A program made the position numbers and the translations under genes. The notes under the pieces were generated by a model. It was not told the DNA's origin. It saw nothing but the letters and a program-made list of their open reading frames with translations, and did not search any database. A stretch of DNA of 64,000 nucleotides from Manis javanica (lineage: Eukaryota > Chordata > Mammalia > Pholidota > Manidae), in the NCBI RefSeq assembly GCF_040802235.1, contig NC_133161.1:101387001-101451000 (forward strand). Reading direction: 5' to 3'. Positions 37,021-49,100 of this stretch are shown here, piece by piece. Positions within the stretch are counted from its first letter, which is position 1, and each line of letters opens with the position of its first letter.

Positions 37021-39739
37021 AGATCTGCTCTAGATGTCTTGACCCACTCAAGAGATGAAAGGTCAGTGAAACTGTGACTACAATGGAAACACTATTTCCC
37101 TTGAGCTGCTGACAGAGACTGTGAAGGGTAACCATTCTCAGTGGAGCTCCTGGCTGACATTTATGGTAGGCACCTTACAACCCCTCATGTGACTTTACAG
37201 AAAAGGTTCTACTCTGTTCAGAGAATTCTGATAATGCTGCCTTGACAACAGCTGTCCCAGGCCAGCTTCATTTAATTCCACCTCCCCACCCCTCAAGGAT
37301 TTTGCAGCAATTCTGTGAAAACACAGGAGGCAGCCTCCTCTCTCTAGGGAGCCAAATGGCTACTAAGATGATTTTCCAGGCAAAACTGGAGTTGCCTTTA
37401 TTTGGTTTAATTATTAGCATAGTTTCCAAATCATCATATGGCCGAGCAATGGGGCCAGTGCCTGAGTTTCTGAGTGGATTCATTCTGTTTTTGTACTATA
37501 TTAATCCTATCTTCTAAATACTCGGAGCCTTATTGGTTTATAGCAGCTTGCACTAAATGACTTCCTGTGCTCTACAGATATTATTCTAAAAACCTGATTT
37601 TCTTTCTTTTTTTAAGTCCTCTTATTTGAAGAGTAGCATTCCAGTTTCCTGACAATGTTATCCTTTTAAAAAAGAAATGTGTTCCTACTTTGGGGTTTTT
37701 CTCACTCTCCTACAAGTTTTGTGTATCAAGCCCACAGCTTTCAGTAGTGTTCCCAGAGATGTCCTCACCCATGGCTCCCTTCCAATCCGTGCAGTCACAG
37801 GGCCTGAGTCCCCCCAACCTGCCTCCCTACGAGGCATGTACCTTGAATCACCCGTGTACCTGCCATAAGGCCCCATTTCAGCCTCAGTGTCACCAAGCCC
37901 TGCCCCTAAACCTAGGTATTTTCAAACAACCTGAAGACTTGACCAGAATATATACCAAATTCCCTCAGACAAAACATACAATAAAAAATCAGCAAGGGGT
38001 TTTTTATTCTCCTCACCCTGTTGAAAACATCTGGAGTTTTAGTTTTAGATTCTTTTTAATGTTACTGCTTTTTAACAACTCTTTTTAAGTTTCACTAAAC
38101 TTTACAACTCCATTTTCAAAAGTTATTTAGACCCAGTCATAATGTTTGTTCCTTTGCTTGTGGCTGTTGGTTACACCTGCATCTTTCCTTTCGCTAAGGT
38201 CTCTATCCTGGGTAGTTTTTCACTGTGTCTAGATCATCCTTGAGGGTTCCTTTTGCTTTCCCTCCAAAGACTTTGTGAGATGTAATTTTGGAGTCTGTTG
38301 TGTCTAAATCAGACTTTATTTTAGTCCTACACTTAATAGCCTGGGTCTATAGTTATAATCTCAAAATTATTTGCCCCCAGAACTTTGTGAACAAATCAGG
38401 GTTGTCTGAGCCTCCATGACTATGGGAGCCAATTCCTATAATCAGTCTCCTATATATATCCATATATATGCTCTTGATTCTGTTTCTCTGGAGAACCTCT
38501 ATCAACCAAGGTATTTATTCCCCATCCTCAATTCTTACTTGGCATTCAGTGGACTTATTTTTATATCAATTCCTATATTTAGCTCAGGAAAATGATCAGC
38601 TCTTATTAACGTTACTACTGCCTCTCCTCTATTTTATTTCCTATAGAATTCCCATTACATGGACATTAATTTCCTGGATTCTATCCTTCATGCCACTTAT
38701 TTCCAATTTCCATCTCTTCATCTTTCTGCTGAAAATTCTGAAGTAACGCCACATCTGATTCTTCCATATCACTAGTTTGGTCCAGCCTTTTTCATTGTTT
38801 TGGTCCTTCCACTAACATTTTTATTTTGGTGGTTAGAACTCCCTCCTGTTTCCCTAGCCTTTGCTTCACAGCTGTGGTGGGACTAGCTTTAAGTGGGACC
38901 CTTACCCAACACAATACAGCAAAGGTGTGGAGGTCACTTGTGTGACTGCCGTGCAGACGACTAATGCCCGTCTTGTCAGGACTCTCTCCCTCACTTGCTT
39001 CGAGGAAGCAAGCAGCCATGCCGGGAAGGCCTGCATGGCAAGAAATTGTGGGCAGGACAGCAAGAAAATGAGGTCCCCAGTCCAGCCACCTGCAATGAAC
39101 TGCATGCCCTGACCCTTACCAGTTTGGATGTGGAGCTTCCCTTAGAGCCTCGCATGGCACTGCTGCTCTCTGAGCCCGACACAGAGGACCCAGGCAAGAC
39201 TGACCCACAGACACTGAAACTGCTAACGTGGGTTGTCTTCAGCCGCTATGTTTGTGGCAATATTGTGACACAGCAGCTGATGTGGTGGCTGCCTGCGTTC
39301 TGGGTCCAGGAATTCTCAAGGGTCTGCTCGGTCTCCTGAACTAAGGTCTCCCTCAGTGAGCTGCTCTTCTCTGGGTGACTCCCCGCACTGGGTTCTAGAA
39401 TGTCTGGAGAAACCTGTGTGGTTCTCAAGTGAGCATGAAAGCCTCTGGCTGTAAGGAACTTTCTTATAGGTGTGATACGGAAGAGTGAAGCAGACAGGAA
39501 CAAAAAAATACAGTAAGCATAAATATTCCAGTGAGTGACATTCACCAATGAAATACAGGATAATGTGATGGGGACAGGTGTGGAGTTAGTGGGGGCTACT
39601 TTACACATGGCCAGGGAAGGTCTTTCTAAAGAAACTGTGCAAGGGAATAGCCATGAGAGGAGATAAGGGAAGAGATTCCCAAACTCAGGGAACAGAAAGT
39701 ATAAAAGCCCTTACTCCTTATGCAACTTTCTAATCACTG

Positions 39740-40365
39740 CTGTAGGAATCAACACTAACTCAGCAGCCTGGAACAACACACATTTATTATCTCACAGTCC
39801 ACAGGTCAGAAGTTGGAAAGGCTTGGCTGGATTCTCTGGCTGGACCCCACAAGGCTGACAACAAGATACCAGCTTGCCTAGAGTCATATCAGGAATCCCT
39901 AGGGGGTATTAGCTTGCCTAGTCTGCCATCAGAAGTCCCTAGGGGGTATCAGATTGCCTAGACCCATATCAGGAGTCCCTAGGGGGTGCCACTTCCAGAC
40001 TCATTCATGTTGGCAGAATTCGGCTCCATGTGGCTACATAGTAGGGTGTCTGTTTTTTGCTAGCAGAGGTCTCTCCCTCTAGCACATGGGCACCTATATC
40101 CCGAATCCTCATACTTGGGTTCTGTGACTGCCACACCTTTCTTCTGCTTTTCTTTTTTCTAACCAGCCAAAGATTCCTGCTTTGAGGCCTTGGGTACTTA
40201 GATTGGCCGGCACACCTGCCCCAGGACAGCCTCCTGACCTTGAAACCCACACCCACCTTTCAGCTGCAAAGTGCCTTCTCACTGGTGCCTGTACACCAGT
40301 GATGAACAGCTAGGGCACAAGAATCTTGGGGGAACATCTTTAGGATTCTGCCTACCACACTCCCT
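39740..40365 (-). repeat. Probable antisense MLT1-class LTR, interrupted
   Basis: The left side, 'gcagcctggaacaacacacatttattatctcacagtcc', is the reverse complement of the usual MLT1 end region, and the right side ends 'ggattctgcctaccacac'. A three-unit tandem array (39868-39987) sits inside. Boundaries are approximate. Confidence 0.5.
39868..39987. repeat. Tandem array, 3 units of 40 bp
   Basis: Three adjacent units each measure exactly 40 bp (39868-39907, 39908-39947, 39948-39987). Each contains a 'ttgcctag' block, a variable 7-9 bp middle, 'atcag' and a terminal 'tccctagggggt'. The units differ from each other by several substitutions but not in length. Confidence 0.95.
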
Positions 40366-40689
40366 GCATGGGCAAAGGGGTGCTGCATCTTGAAAAAGAA
40401 TGGAGACAGTGGGATGGAGCTAAGAGAGTGAGAGGGATAGTGTTTGGCTCTAGGAAGGCCTTCGGATTTTATTTTCAATTCAATAGGAATCTAGTGGAGG
40501 ACTTTTACATGGGAGTGTCAGGAACTAATTTATACCTGAAAACAGACCAGTACAGTGAGTGTGGAGGCTTCTTTAGCAAGTGGGTCTTGTTCCACCTAGC
40601 AGGGCCTGAGACAGGAAAGGCTGTCAGCCATGACATGGGCATGACCTCCACTGTGAGCCTGCATGTGTGTGTTACTGTGTTCCCCAAAG

Positions 40690-41459
40690 TGGTAGTGTAA
40701 CAGTGATTTTTATTTTCTTTTTGTTCATCTCTATTTCTCCCATGAACATGCATGACTTGTAAAACAAAACGGTCCATTATAAAAATGTGAAAACATTTAA
40801 TCTTTAAAGAGAATACTACAGGCTGTGAAGTAGTGTGAATGTATTATTAAGCATCACCTACCCCATGAAAAGGTACATTCTTCACCTTGAATTCTGTGGA
40901 CAGGTCTCTGATATTAGGTTAAAAATTGCTATTTCTGAGCATGTATTCATTAGTTAGACCTGGTAAGGGAAGAAAATCACTAGAGATTACAAACCAGAAC
41001 AAAAAACTGGCATTTTCACTCTGACTTCTGGGGAGAACAATTAAACAATAAGCAAGCACTGTTGAATGTAAACCCCTATACTAGCCAACACTAAGAATTT
41101 CATGGTGTTCAGAAGAAATTCTTCAGCAGAAGAGTTATACAAATCAGACACATCCTCATATACAAATGGGATTTTTTTCATTTCAAACTGAGCATGCTAT
41201 TCCTATTATACATCTTCAAAAGAAAGGCCTCTTAGAAACAAAGTTCATTCTTCTTTTGTTTGCACAGGCTTACACTGCAGGTAATAACTGGGAGACAAAT
41301 GAGGGTTGTATAATAATCAATTGTAAAGTTCAGTTATTGTCATTCTATCTTATTTGAGGTAAGAATTCAAAATATACACTAAAAGCACAGTTAGTAAATT
41401 CCCAGTTTCTGATACTAAAAGGCTACAAATAGGCCATCTTTTGATTCCAATTGTCCCAT
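40690..41459 (-). other. FIGNL1: FIGNL1 3' UTR (predicted)
   Basis: The stretch is A/T-rich, shows no recognisable repeat, and lies between the FIGNL1 stop and the candidate poly(A) signals. The extent is predicted from those signals only. Confidence 0.45.
40709..40714 (-). terminator. FIGNL1: Candidate FIGNL1 poly(A) signal
   Basis: This is an AATAAA on the minus strand, about 750 nt beyond the FIGNL1 stop codon. A weaker ATTAAA lies upstream at 40797-40802. Which is used cannot be told from the window; a 3' UTR of 650-770 nt would follow from either. Confidence 0.4.
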
Positions 41460-43487
41460 TTACTTTCCACAACCGAAAGTTCTGTTCCAGTTTTCATAAA
41501 GTTCTAAATCTTTTGCAGACACACTAGGTCGCACAGTTCTAAACGCATTTTCAAAGTCAATGTGAGCTATAGGTCGAACTTGGTCTGGTGCTATCGTGGC
41601 AATGTCAGCAGTGTGTAAACTGCGAATGGGCCCAAGGGAAGCCTCTCTGCAAAGCTGTGTCATGTCAGCTCCCGAGAACCCTTCAGACTGCTGTACAACC
41701 AGTTCAAGTTCCTCTTCACTGAAGCAACAGTGCTCCTTGGACATCAGATTAACCACTATCTGTTTCCGGGCTGAAGCTTCTGGGAGGGGAATATAAAGCC
41801 TTTTCACCAACCTCCTCCGGGCAGCCTCATCGATTTCCTGTGGCCGATTGGTTGCTCCCACAACTAGAATACGATCTTCAGAAGATGTGGTTGCTCCATC
41901 TAACTGAACTAGAAATTCCGTTTTTATCCTTCTAGAAGATTCATGCTCACCATCTCCCCGCTGAGATAATAAGGAATCAATTTCATCAATGAATATCACA
42001 GCTGGTTGCTGACACCTTGCAACAGCAAACAATGCACGAACCATTTTCTCCCCCTCACCTACCCACTTAGAAGTCAAGGAGGAAGCAGAGATACTAAAGA
42101 ATGTTGCCCCAGACTGACTAGCAATGCACTTGCCAATCAGAGTCTTACCAGTCCCAGGAGGACCAAACAGCAGAATTCCTTTAGGGGGTCCCCGTAAACC
42201 AATAAAGATGTCTGGCCTCATCATAGGCCACACAACTATCTCCTTTATCGTGGCTTTGGCAAATTCTACCCCTGCAATATCTTCCCAATTTACCGGAGGG
42301 CCATGATCCACAATCTCATTCATAATCAGTTCAATCATCTTTGGCTCCAAGTTCTTCAGACGCTCCTCTGGCTGTGCTGGCTCTGTGGCTGCTGCACCAC
42401 AGGGCTTATACTGCACTCCGCTGTTCTCATCTCCCCCATCTTGCTTAGGTACAGGAGGAACAAACTTTCCAAATATTCCTCGGGATCTACTAGCCCCCAA
42501 AGACTTCTTGACACCACCATATGAAGACCCTGATGCACGCTGCGGTTGGTGGAACTTTTTTTGCTGATCCACCCATAATTGCTCTTTGGCAGTTTTAAAA
42601 GTAGGCAGGTTGTTCTCCTCTCCTTGGCCACTATCTTCTGTTTTACTAAAAGCCTTATTCTGTATTGGGGTGGAAAGCACATCAATGGTACCAGAACCAT
42701 AAAAAGCTTTCCTTTCCCGTGGATTTTCACAGCCAGCAGGAAAACAAGACTGATTAGACAAGAATGTATGCTGTCCTTTGCTGGCTTTTGGAGAGCCACT
42801 AGTTTCCCTTTTGACATTTCCAAATAATGGTGTGGCATGGAATTTTGCAGTGGCTAACTCACCAAAAGGTGTTGGGAATGTAGGACACACCTGACTGGTG
42901 TTAGTCACCACAGGTGGCTGGGCATTCTGAGGGTACTTTAAAGGATTGCTCTCTGAAATGTCTTGGGTCCTATCTGTACCATGACCTGAGTTAGCTAATG
43001 GGCCACTCTCCCCAGAACCTCCACAAACACTAAATTTAGGAAAACTAGAGGCAACAGCCTCTTTATGGATTATTACCGATGCATCAGCAGGTGCCAACAA
43101 AGAGTCTCTGAATTTCTTGCCAGCTTGCATCATCTCCTGTACTTTACTCATTTCAAAAACATTATTTATTGACAATCCAGACTGCCACTTGTCACTGTCA
43201 GTTTGGTGAGATCTTGCTAAAGTTAAAATATTTTCCGCATAGTTATTCAAGCCAGTTTCAACATTGTCAGAATCAATAATTGCAGAGTATTTCTCTGCAT
43301 ATTTCTTGAACAGTTTGGAAGCACAGACCTGGGAGATCTCAGAGTTTGCCCATGCATACTGAATGCGTAATATCTGTGCTCGGTAGGCATCTGCCTTCTG
43401 TTCTGATGTACATGTGCCAGATGTAATTGCAAAGTAATTCTTCTGCCATTCACTCAGGTGCACAGCCCGAGAGCCAGAGGCCTGCAT
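41460..43487 (-). CDS. FIGNL1: FIGNL1, fidgetin-like AAA ATPase
   Basis: The complete 675-residue protein, against 674 in human as I recall, lies in one uninterrupted exon. FIGNL1 is a nuclear meiotic-clade AAA ATPase that binds RAD51/DMC1 and, with FIRRM, removes RAD51 filaments during homologous recombination. Visible parts: a conserved N-terminal region (residues 1-140, opening with [15 protein letters not shown]), a variable linker, and the RAD51-binding region around residues 295-345 with its FxxA motif (FKTA, 297-300). The AAA module follows from about 400, with Walker A GPPGTGKT at 442-449, Walker B VIFIDE at 497-502, sensor-1 asparagine at 547 and an arginine cluster at 557-559. A Vps4-type C-terminal helix region closes it ([20 protein letters not shown]). 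All catalytic residues are intact. The ATG at 43487 is chosen because it matches the family start and sits 10 nt after a CTTCTTACAG acceptor. The stop is TAA at 41460-41462. Confidence 0.98.
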   Translation of the reverse strand: MQASGSRAVHLSEWQKNYFAITSGTCTSEQKADAYRAQILRIQYAWANSEISQVCASKLFKKYAEKYSAIIDSDNVETGLNNYAENILTLARSHQTDSDKWQSGLSINNVFEMSKVQEMMQAGKKFRDSLLAPADASVIIHKEAVASSFPKFSVCGGSGESGPLANSGHGTDRTQDISESNPLKYPQNAQPPVVTNTSQVCPTFPTPFGELATAKFHATPLFGNVKRETSGSPKASKGQHTFLSNQSCFPAGCENPRERKAFYGSGTIDVLSTPIQNKAFSKTEDSGQGEENNLPTFKTAKEQLWVDQQKKFHQPQRASGSSYGGVKKSLGASRSRGIFGKFVPPVPKQDGGDENSGVQYKPCGAAATEPAQPEERLKNLEPKMIELIMNEIVDHGPPVNWEDIAGVEFAKATIKEIVVWPMMRPDIFIGLRGPPKGILLFGPPGTGKTLIGKCIASQSGATFFSISASSLTSKWVGEGEKMVRALFAVARCQQPAVIFIDEIDSLLSQRGDGEHESSRRIKTEFLVQLDGATTSSEDRILVVGATNRPQEIDEAARRRLVKRLYIPLPEASARKQIVVNLMSKEHCCFSEEELELVVQQSEGFSGADMTQLCREASLGPIRSLHTADIATIAPDQVRPIAHIDFENAFRTVRPSVSAKDLELYENWNRTFGCGK

Positions 43488-43497
43488 TTTAGAGGTT
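43488..43497 (-). other. FIGNL1: FIGNL1 5' UTR end and splice acceptor
   Basis: The minus strand reads CTTCTTACAG followed by AACCTCTAAA and then ATG. The coding exon therefore carries only 10 nt of 5' UTR, with the acceptor AG at 43499-43498. The rest of the leader comes from the first exon in the CpG island. Confidence 0.75.
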
Positions 43498-45836
43498 CTG
43501 TAAGAAGTGATGAAAATGAAGTGAAAGAGTCTGTATCAAGCAGAAAACAAAGCTATAATACATTAAGCATACTTTTTAAATCTCTGCTTATCTAAAGAAA
43601 TGTATACTGGACTTTTCATTTTTAAGGTAAATGTAGGGATAAACCACATAGAAGGGAAATATGTAGTTAATAGATTTCAAGCATTTCAGACATAAAAGAA
43701 TAAAGACTTGACTTAATAATGCTGTTATAGGTTAAACTGTTATAGTTGTAATTGCCCCTGCAAATATGGAAAACATTCAAAAGGTTTAGATGCAAAGGAT
43801 TTTAAATCCATATGCAGAAGAAAGGCCATATGTAAGAATAATGTATCTGTAGATAAAGAAAGAAAAACAAACCTGGAGTTTAAGTCTGGTCTCTGGAGAA
43901 AATTAGATGACTTAAACAAGCCTTCTATTTTAGCTGAGCCTTCAGTTCTATCTGTAAAGTGAGAGAAATCATTGTGTCAAGGCAAATAATGAATATAAGA
44001 ACATTTTGAAAACTACTATTATCCTTCCTATTGCACAAATGTAGAAACCAAGGCTGAGAGAGTTAAGGAGCTCAGGAGAGATGACAGAGCCAACTATCAG
44101 GGGTGCCAGAAATGCTCCATGAGCAGCTTCACTCCAGGCAGTGTGCAGTGTCACCAGACACAAAGTGCTCCTTGATGTCACCACCAAGAGGCGCAGCAAC
44201 ATGCACCATTAGCATGCACAACTATCATATGCTAAATGATTTTTAGAACTTATTTATAAATGATCACTTAAAATAGGACGCTTCAGAATCTGTTTCCCAA
44301 TTTCACATGAAGTATTAAAAAAGTGAAAGTGTTATGATAAATGACAAGCTTTCCAGTCTGCTAGTAAAGTGCTTTTGAGATTTCTTCCCCCAAATTATTT
44401 TTATAAGCCTCCTTACATTACACTAAAGTTATTTTAACAGAATTATACATGGATGTATTATGTGGCTGAATGTGTAGAATTTACCTGCCAATCCACAAGA
44501 AAAATTTGCTAAGAAAATATCTGTTTCCTAAGAGCATTGCAACAGAGTAAAAACCAAGAACTCGTAGTATTTTTAAATTTACTCCCCAAATTATCTGCAA
44601 ACAGCTTAAAAATCCATAGGTTCTTTTAGTGCAGGAGGCAGGTTTAATACAGTTTATCACCCCTAATGTGCTACAAAGAATCTGTCACAACACATATAAA
44701 TTTATTTTTTTCAGCAAAGACCATGAGCATCTAAGACCCAGTGAGATTCTACTTTGCTTAAAACTATAAAGCTAAATAAACTAGAGTGAAAACTAGAACT
44801 GACCTCTCCTGACAGTTCATCCCTTTCCACTACACCATTTTAGCTTATCTTAGTCTCTTTTATGCAACAGCGGAAATGAGTAATTCAAAGAGAGTTGACT
44901 CCGAGAACATTTATCACATTACTGTGAACCTCCTCTTCCCCTCCCCTGGCTTCAACCCTCTTTATCCTATGCAATCCTGGGATTCCTCCTACAGGCCAGA
45001 GTTCTAGTCACTGTTCCCAAAATACCCTGCTTTTTCCTTTCCACTTTACCTCAAGTCTTCTCCCTTTCAGCTCAAAACTTCACACAACAAATATGCCTAT
45101 GGATGAACAAACCACTCTTCAGCCCACACTGATCAGTGACGCAGCCACTGTCCCAGTTACCATTTCCAATTCACTTTAATCTTTATAGCATTTCTGTGAT
45201 CTACAAATTATGGTTAATTATCAATGACTTCTGAACTGCATTTTAATCTTTTTTATTTTGATAACTTTCTGTTTAAGAATGTGGTATCTGTCTTTCTAAC
45301 TAGGTATCTGGCTTCTGCCTAGTAGAAACTTTTCTTTTATATTCTTCCAGTGTTTAGAATAAGGTATACATTGGAATAAAGGTTATTCAAATACTGACGA
45401 CTCCTAGTGCGGCTCTTTTCAGAACTTCCTAACTCCCAGGGGCAGCACGGCACAGAATATGGATCCTGGCTGCACTGACACCAGCCCTGGCCTGGTGTAA
45501 AGTCCTTAATCTCAGAGGCACAATAACATTACATGACTGACAGGGGCTTTCATTCTGCGAAGTGCTCGGAAAACACTGGCTCAAGCGTTTCTGGTCACCC
45601 TTCCTCACGGGGACGCCCCCACCACGGGCCTGCTTCACTCCCTCTGGAGGCGAGCGCGTCCTCGCGGCCCCAGGCCCCGTCCCCCAATGACCAGTCATTC
45701 ACCACGACGGGCGCCCCAGGGCTCCTCGCCCCGGCCCTGCCCGCCCCGCGCCTCCGCCCGGCGCCTCCGCTCCCCCGACCCGGGCCCGGCCGGACGAAGA
45801 CTCCTCCGCGACCTTCGCCCCAGCCCACCCGCCTAC
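43498..45836 (-). other. FIGNL1: FIGNL1 5'-UTR intron (predicted)
   Basis: About 2.3 kb of non-coding DNA lies between the predicted first exon and the coding exon. It includes an ancient MIR3/L2-class remnant around 44020-44165 and otherwise no recognised element. Extra untranslated exons may exist here, since some 5'-UTR splicing in this gene is likely to be alternative. Confidence 0.5.
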
Positions 45837-46480
45837 CTGTCTTGCCCATCAACGGCCCTGCCCCGGCCGGGTCGACCCCGGCCTCCCCCGGCTTTGCCGC
45901 CGACCTGCGAGCTCCGAAAAGCGCGGGGCCAGATATGCGCCTGCGCGCGGCTGACGTGCTCGGGCCCGCGCCGTGCGGGCGGGGCCGCGGATGGCGGGGC
46001 CGCGGACGGGCTGGTACCCGGGCGGCGGGGGCGCGGAGGGGTCAGGGACCGGGTCTTTGCGCGGCGTGCGCCGGCCTTCCGGACAGCAGGTGCACACGTC
46101 TGGCCGAGGGAGCTAGATCGCTGTCCGGCGGCAGATCTAAGGCCCGTCTGCGTTTCCGTGGGGGCGGCCTCATTAGTAAGGCTAGGAGCTGAGCCACAGA
46201 GGATCCCCATGGGACGCGCCCTGCCCGGGCTCCCCGGGACCAGGGGGCAGTGCCCAGGTCAGGTAACACCCATAGACGAGACCCCTCCCTCCGCGCGGCG
46301 GTGCGTGCGGCGCGTTAGCAGCCGTGCGTGGAGGACCGCTCCGGGCCTGCGGGGGACGGGCCCTTTTAAGGCGGAATGAGGAGGTGGAATTCCTGCTCCG
46401 CTTGAGTCCCGCAGCTCAGGGCCTCCCTCGCCAGCACGTGGCTTTCCCGCCCTGCGCGCGAAGAACATTTTCGTGAGAGG
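45590..46480. promoter_or_regulatory. FIGNL1: CpG island, FIGNL1 promoter
   Basis: Very G+C-rich with dense CpG, strongest at about 45,720-46,370, and the only large CpG island in the window. It includes an NRF1-like palindrome at 45935-45948 (tgcgcctgcgcgcg), a CRE half-site tgacgt at 45952-45957 and a CACGTG E-box near 46436. A splice donor on the minus strand (ACAG before GTAGG, exon end 45837) lies within it and would pair with the acceptor at 43498. These features indicate a TATA-less housekeeping promoter. Long open frames in all phases here result from GC richness. Confidence 0.85.
45837..45920 (-). other. FIGNL1: Predicted FIGNL1 first (non-coding) exon
   Basis: The donor at 45836-45835 gives the 3' edge. 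The 5' edge is a guess placed just downstream of the NRF1-like and CRE-like motifs. No start codon in a conserved frame is present. Transcript evidence would be needed to fix the start. Confidence 0.45.
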
Positions 46481-47570
46481 CAGGAAAGCGCCCCGTTATT
46501 ACCTTGGACTTTGTTCTGGAGCAAGGCTTCAGAGAACACCCCCATGTTTATATTAGTGAAATGCAGTTTTCAGCCCAAATAACTAAATAGCCACTAAAAG
46601 CGACCAGTGCGGTAATTAATGTCATGCACATTAATTGGATGTTGGCAGTTCGGGGTCAAATGCCACAACCTCAGGATGGCCTGAAGGGATGTGTTTCCAT
46701 CTTTTCATTCGGCCATCTTCTCCCCCATGGATTTTCCTCCCCAGGCTCGTCACCTCACTGTTTCCTAGAGGGACCCCCACAATCCAAGAAACCAGCCCCA
46801 CACAACAGTATTTAAAACTGGAAGAAGGGGTCCAACTCGGGAAGAACCTTCTCCCCCTGAATACTGTCTGGGAAAAGTGAGCTCCAAGAACACTCCCTTC
46901 GTCCCTTCGGTCCTTTCACCCCCTTCTCTCCGCTTTGGGTGGTTTCCTCACAGGGATATGCTTCTCAGAGCTATTTCTCCATACATATCTCTTCTTTCTG
47001 GTGTCTGGTAGCTCTAGCCGCATGGACACAGCCCCAGATCCCACCTGCCTCTCCCCCATTCAGTGAGTTTGCTGGGGTTCGCTTGGCTCCGCCTTCCTGT
47101 GGTTCAGTCCCGAAGCTCAACCGGAAGTAAGGGAGGGAAATTATTTGGCCTACCTGTTTTTCCTCCCCTCTCTTGGGGATCAGTATTCTGTGATACCTGA
47201 TGTCTAATATCTTAACAACTGATACTTCATATATTTTGCTTAGGTTTTTAGTTGTTTTTGATGAGAGGATAAGTCCAGGAATTTTTTAAATGGGTACAAA
47301 AATAAGAGGGGTTGGACAATATACTTTAAAAAAGCAAACAGGTGTGCTGGCTAGAAGGAAAGTCCGCCTCTGTTGTAGAAAGAAAAAAAAAAAAAAGCAA
47401 ACAAGGGTTACATTGAAAGCAACAGCTCACAATTCACTTCTTGTCTTGGTAATAAAAGACTTTCTTATCTTAATTATTTAAAATGTATTAATTAATTTTC
47501 TAATTATAATTACCCAAAACATATAGAATAAAAAGAAAATGAAAAGTGAAAATTTTTATTTCCCGGTCAA

Positions 47571-47704
47571 CTCCCCTTGTGATGATCTAGGGGCCACTTG
47601 GCGACATCTCATCTCTCCTTTTTGTCTTGGGCATTTCTACAGGCTCCTTGGTAACTGGCATGTAGTCAGCCTGACCTTTCAGGGAGTTTTGATGTTTGCC
47701 ATAT
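47571..47704 (+). repeat. 134-bp direct repeat, copy A
   Basis: The sequence from ctccccttgtgatgatctag to gatgtttgccatat is identical, base for base, to 50331-50464. The flanks on both sides differ completely between copies. The offset is 2,760 bp. No poly(A), transposon terminus or coding similarity is apparent. Confidence 0.97.
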
Positions 47705-48799
47705 GTTTACTAGCTGTTTTTCTACCTATATATTTAGCAATCACCATATAAGTACTATTTGAGTAATTAGCAACTTTTGGTGATTTTCATCACCAATATT
47801 TTAATGACAGCATTTTGGAGAATTCACATAAAGCAGTGTCTCACCCTCCTGAGGGTGTTGTTGTTCACGTGCTGAGTCACATTCACGATTTCCAGTGTCA
47901 AATTTTTTTCCAGCAAGTGACACTAGCATTGCCACTTCGCTTTTGTGAGAAAAGTATTTCCTGATACAACAGTTTTCACCTGCCAACATAGCAGGCAGAA
48001 GCAGTGCTATGCCTCTCTCCAAACTTCAGCCTCCTCCCCATCTATATAAATGGAATAGACTTGTCTAATTCAGGACACTATTAATATGAGATACTAATAT
48101 TAATATGGATATAACCCTTAAGTTACCAAAGCAGTAGTTGGCATATGGCAGACATTACCAAACGCTGTGATGCTCTATGGCATTTATTGCTATGATTAAT
48201 ACTGTTGTTGAGATCCAAACCCTTAATGTCATATCAAGACTTTCTCATCTCTTACAAATGGATTTTTTAAAATGCTATCTAATACTTTAGGAAAACATGG
48301 AAGGGTTTGGTGCTTGAACTATGCAGTTATTCAACTTCCCTTCCTAGACCACAGACTATGTTCTTTCTTCTACTGGGTAGAATTTTTTAAACCTGCAAGG
48401 GAAGCAGTTTTCATAGCCAGCAGAGTGCTAACTCTTGATGTGAGGGATTCTGGGACTCGGCTGCTCATTTCCATATCATGAATATTATAGACATGGTCTC
48501 AAGTAAATGCCAGTGTACACTTCAGTGATCTCATTTGTTTTTGAGCAGAGGGAAAATATGGCCCCAAATAATGTGCATCTCTGTCTGCCAGGAGCAGTAC
48601 TTCATGTAAGTTTAAAGGAGATATGTTTGTGGTGCATGGGGGAAGTGGTGGGGAGGTGGGTGGGTTTGAGATCTGGAAGACATGAAAAGAGCCAGAGGTA
48701 AAACAGCCAAATATAAACTCATTTCCTTCTTGGTGGGATCCCTGAGTGTGGCTGGATTCTGGCTGATCTTAGGCCTTTCATGTAATCAGGATGCAAGTG

Positions 48800-49100
48800 G
48801 ACCCTCATCCAATATGACTAGTGATTTTATAAAGAGGAGAGCTACAGAGGGAAGACGGTCATGTGGGGACAGAAGCAGAGGTTGGAGTGCTGCAGCCATA
48901 AGCCAAGGAACATCCAGGCTACCAGATGTGGAAGAGGCAAGAAGGAATCCTCCCCGAGATGCTTTGGGGGAGCACAGCCCTGCTGACACCTTCATTTCAG
49001 GATTCTGGCCTCCGGAACTCTGGGAGAAGAAATTTCTGATGTTTTAAGTCTGGTTTGTGGTGCTGTATTCCAGCAGCCCTAGGAAACCAGCACACTATTC
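48800..49100 (+). repeat. MaLR (MLT1-type) LTR
   Basis: Ordered landmarks: 'gattttataaagaggaga', 'catgtggggacagaagcagaggttgg', 'cataagccaaggaacatcc', 'ttctggcctccggaactctgggagaagaaatttctg' and 'gctgtattccagcagccctaggaaac'. This is a sense-orientation MLT1-class LTR. Confidence 0.85.

Larger units (their letters stand above)
36198..40690. other. IKZF1-FIGNL1 intergenic DNA, distal part
   Basis: No gene is recognised. It contains a third copy of the palindromic DNA transposon (36750-37020), a probable antisense MaLR LTR (about 39740-40365) carrying a 3 x 40 bp tandem array, and an old repeat-like block near 38380-38510. The rest appears to be unique A/T-rich sequence. Confidence 0.65.

Noticed and set aside
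42303-42838. Short frames on both strands inside FIGNL1
   Set aside because: They are out-of-frame shadows of the intact 675-codon gene.
45533-46379. Frames of 219 and 230 aa across the FIGNL1 CpG island
   Set aside because: Arg/Pro/Ala-rich translations in several phases typical of CpG islands; no conserved protein is recognised on the plus strand.
47539-47751. A shared short protein from both 134-bp repeat copies as a coding exon
   Set aside because: The reading frame continues differently in each copy, there is no paired donor and acceptor, and no protein similarity is recognised.
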